DNA from: Vreelandella aquamarina
GTDB lineage: Bacteria; Pseudomonadota; Gammaproteobacteria; Pseudomonadales; Halomonadaceae
Reading direction: 5' to 3'
Length of the DNA: 64,000 nt
Assembly: GCF_020075495.1 (NCBI RefSeq)
Contig: NZ_JABYQT010000003.1
Location: 395,548 to 459,547 of the forward strand
The position numbers were made by a program, and so were the translations under genes. The notes below the pieces were generated by a model. It saw only the letters and a program-made list of their open reading frames with translations, ran no database searches and had not been told where the DNA came from. Positions 62,990 through 64,000 of the stretch are shown in pieces (position 1 is the first letter of the stretch; the number at the start of each line of letters is the position of its first letter).

Positions 62990-63493
62990 ATGCAGCAAAT
63001 TACCCGCGCCGGCGAGCCGATGGATGTCGATGGCCTGCTGCCCGCCAAGGGCGAAACCGCGCCGGCCATGACGTTGACCGCAAGCGATATGCAAGATGTG
63101 ACCCTTGATACCTATGCCGGCAAGCGCAAGGTGCTCAACATCATTCCCAGTGTGGACACGCCCACCTGTGCAATGTCCACGCGCCGCTTCAATGAACTGG
63201 CATCCACGCTTGCCGATACCGTCGTGCTGGTGGTATCGGCGGACCTGCCCTTTGCGGCCAAGCGTTTTTGCGGGGCAGAAGGGCTTGATAACGTGAAGAC
63301 GCTGTCGACCTTCCGCCACCGGGAGTTTCAAAAGCAGTGGGGCGTGGCACTATGCAACAGCCCCATGGAGGGGCTTTGCGCCCGCGCCGTGGTCGTGCTG
63401 GATGTCGATAACCGGGTGCTGCACAGCGAGCTGGTCAGCGAGCTCAAGAACGAGCCCGATTACGATGCCGCGCTTGCGGCCCTCAACGCCTAG
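62990..63493 (+). CDS. tpx: Thiol peroxidase
   Basis: Atypical 2-Cys peroxiredoxin of 167 aa that reduces hydroperoxides with thioredoxin. Peroxidatic C60 in PSVDTPTCAMSTRRFN and resolving C94 in FAAKRFCGAEGL, the normal Tpx spacing. It starts QQITRAGEPMDVDGLLPAKG as in the family. GAGGAGG-like GTGAGGAGG precedes the ATG, so expression should be high. Its end overlaps the convergent amidotransferase by 11 bp. Confidence 0.94.
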   Translation: MQQITRAGEPMDVDGLLPAKGETAPAMTLTASDMQDVTLDTYAGKRKVLNIIPSVDTPTCAMSTRRFNELASTLADTVVLVVSADLPFAAKRFCGAEGLDNVKTLSTFRHREFQKQWGVALCNSPMEGLCARAVVVLDVDNRVLHSELVSELKNEPDYDAALAALNA

Positions 63494-64000
63494 CGTTTCT
63501 CTGGCGCTGCTTGGCCGCGTCCAGCAGGGCACGAATCAGGCGCTGCTGGGGGCGGTTGAAGATCAGCCACTCGGGGTGCCACTGCACACCGATCAGAAAA
63601 TCGTGTTCCCGGGATTCGATGCCCTGAACCAGCCCGTCGCGGTCGCGGGCAACGATCGCAATGCCCTGGCCCGCCTCATTGACCGCCTGGTGATGCAGGC
63701 TGTTGACTCGGCACCAGGTCACGCCCAGCAGCCGATAGAGCTGGCTGTCGCCGACAATGTCCACCGTCTTGCGGGGCAGTACCGTGCGCCTGCGCTTCAA
63801 CCCTTCGTGGGTGGTGTAGATATCAGGGTCCAGGGTGCCGCCCAGGTGTACGTTGATCAACTGGGCACCCCGGCAGATGCCCAGCACCGGGGTGTTGAGC
63901 GGAATGAACCGCTCGAGCAGGCTAAGCTCGAGTTCGTCGCGGGCCGGGTCAAGACGCACGTCGAGCTGGATTTCCCCGCCGTAGAGGGTTGCCTGAATAT
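63483..64000 (-). CDS. Gamma-glutamyl-gamma-aminobutyrate hydrolase family protein (PuuD type), 5' partial
   Basis: Class I amidotransferase-fold hydrolase (peptidase C26). The frame is open to the right window edge, so the N-terminus is outside; visible upstream residues include YGGEIQLDVRLDPARDE. Nucleophile cysteine in GICRGAQLINVHLGGTL; histidine/glutamate in GVQWHPEW; NSLHHQAV is typical of PuuD. It would release GABA or a related amine from its gamma-glutamyl conjugate. No other putrescine genes are visible in this window. Confidence 0.88.
   Translation of the reverse strand, partial: IQATLYGGEIQLDVRLDPARDELELSLLERFIPLNTPVLGICRGAQLINVHLGGTLDPDIYTTHEGLKRRRTVLPRKTVDIVGDSQLYRLLGVTWCRVNSLHHQAVNEAGQGIAIVARDRDGLVQGIESREHDFLIGVQWHPEWLIFNRPQQRLIRALLDAAKQRQRNARR

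Noticed and set aside
1..64000. Prophage, insertion sequence, integron, CRISPR or toxin-antitoxin system
   Set aside because: No transposase, integrase, phage structural protein, terminal repeats, spaced direct-repeat array or paired toxin-antitoxin frames were found. The composition shift at 19.6-22.2 kb is not bordered by visible mobility genes.

Overview
The window looks like chromosomal DNA of a G+C-rich, metabolically versatile gammaproteobacterium. Protein similarity and gene content (tripartite tricarboxylate transporters, assimilatory nitrate reduction, short-chain Chr pair, ArfA, YqjG, EndoV) suggest Halomonadaceae (Halomonas or a relative). That assignment is inference, because there is no rRNA here. 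I found no tRNA, rRNA, CRISPR array, insertion sequence or prophage. Both ends cut genes: poxB at the left and a PuuD-type glutamine amidotransferase at the right.

Left third (about 2.4-21.7 kb) is a hexarate locus. Galactarate dehydratase (garD), glucarate dehydratase (gudD) and its paralogue gudX converge on 5-dehydro-4-deoxyglucarate. KdgD turns this into 2,5-dioxopentanoate, and an aldehyde dehydrogenase oxidises that to 2-oxoglutarate. Three complete tctC-tctB-tctA transporters are interleaved with these genes. The locus ends with a YiaK-like dehydrogenase and a FadR-type GntR regulator in a more AT-rich patch. A TGTATGAT-like motif recurs before four of its transcription units.

From 22 to 26.9 kb lie a PQQ-type sugar dehydrogenase, an atypical cation diffusion facilitator, a GNAT enzyme, an alpha/beta hydrolase and a solute-binding-like protein without a leader.

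From 27 to 35.5 kb is the nitrate assimilation region: nirD, nirB and a NasC-like reductase on the minus strand, divergent from nasA-cobA. The 760-bp divergent region has two exact TGGC-N7-TTGC sigma-54 promoters, an NtrC-type palindrome and, in each leader, an intrinsic terminator preceded by hairpins with ANTAR-style hexaloops. The matching regulator NasR (NIT + ANTAR) and a NarK-type nitrate transporter, itself behind a sigma-54 promoter, are about 15 kb away at 47-49.8 kb. Together this reads as a nitrogen-controlled, nitrate-induced regulon using transcription antitermination.

The remainder is mixed: an MFS exporter, dkgB, arfA (whose stop codon lies in a hairpin loop), an ABC exporter, a split Chr transporter with a divergent GntR regulator and a 22-bp palindrome, a chemoreceptor, redox enzymes, a patatin, two L,D-transpeptidases, an M23 peptidase, a LysR regulator with yqjG, envelope/stress proteins (PRC-barrel, CsbD), a CsdA-type helicase, endonuclease V and thiol peroxidase. 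An apparently ownerless FNR/Anr box lies at 55.8 kb.
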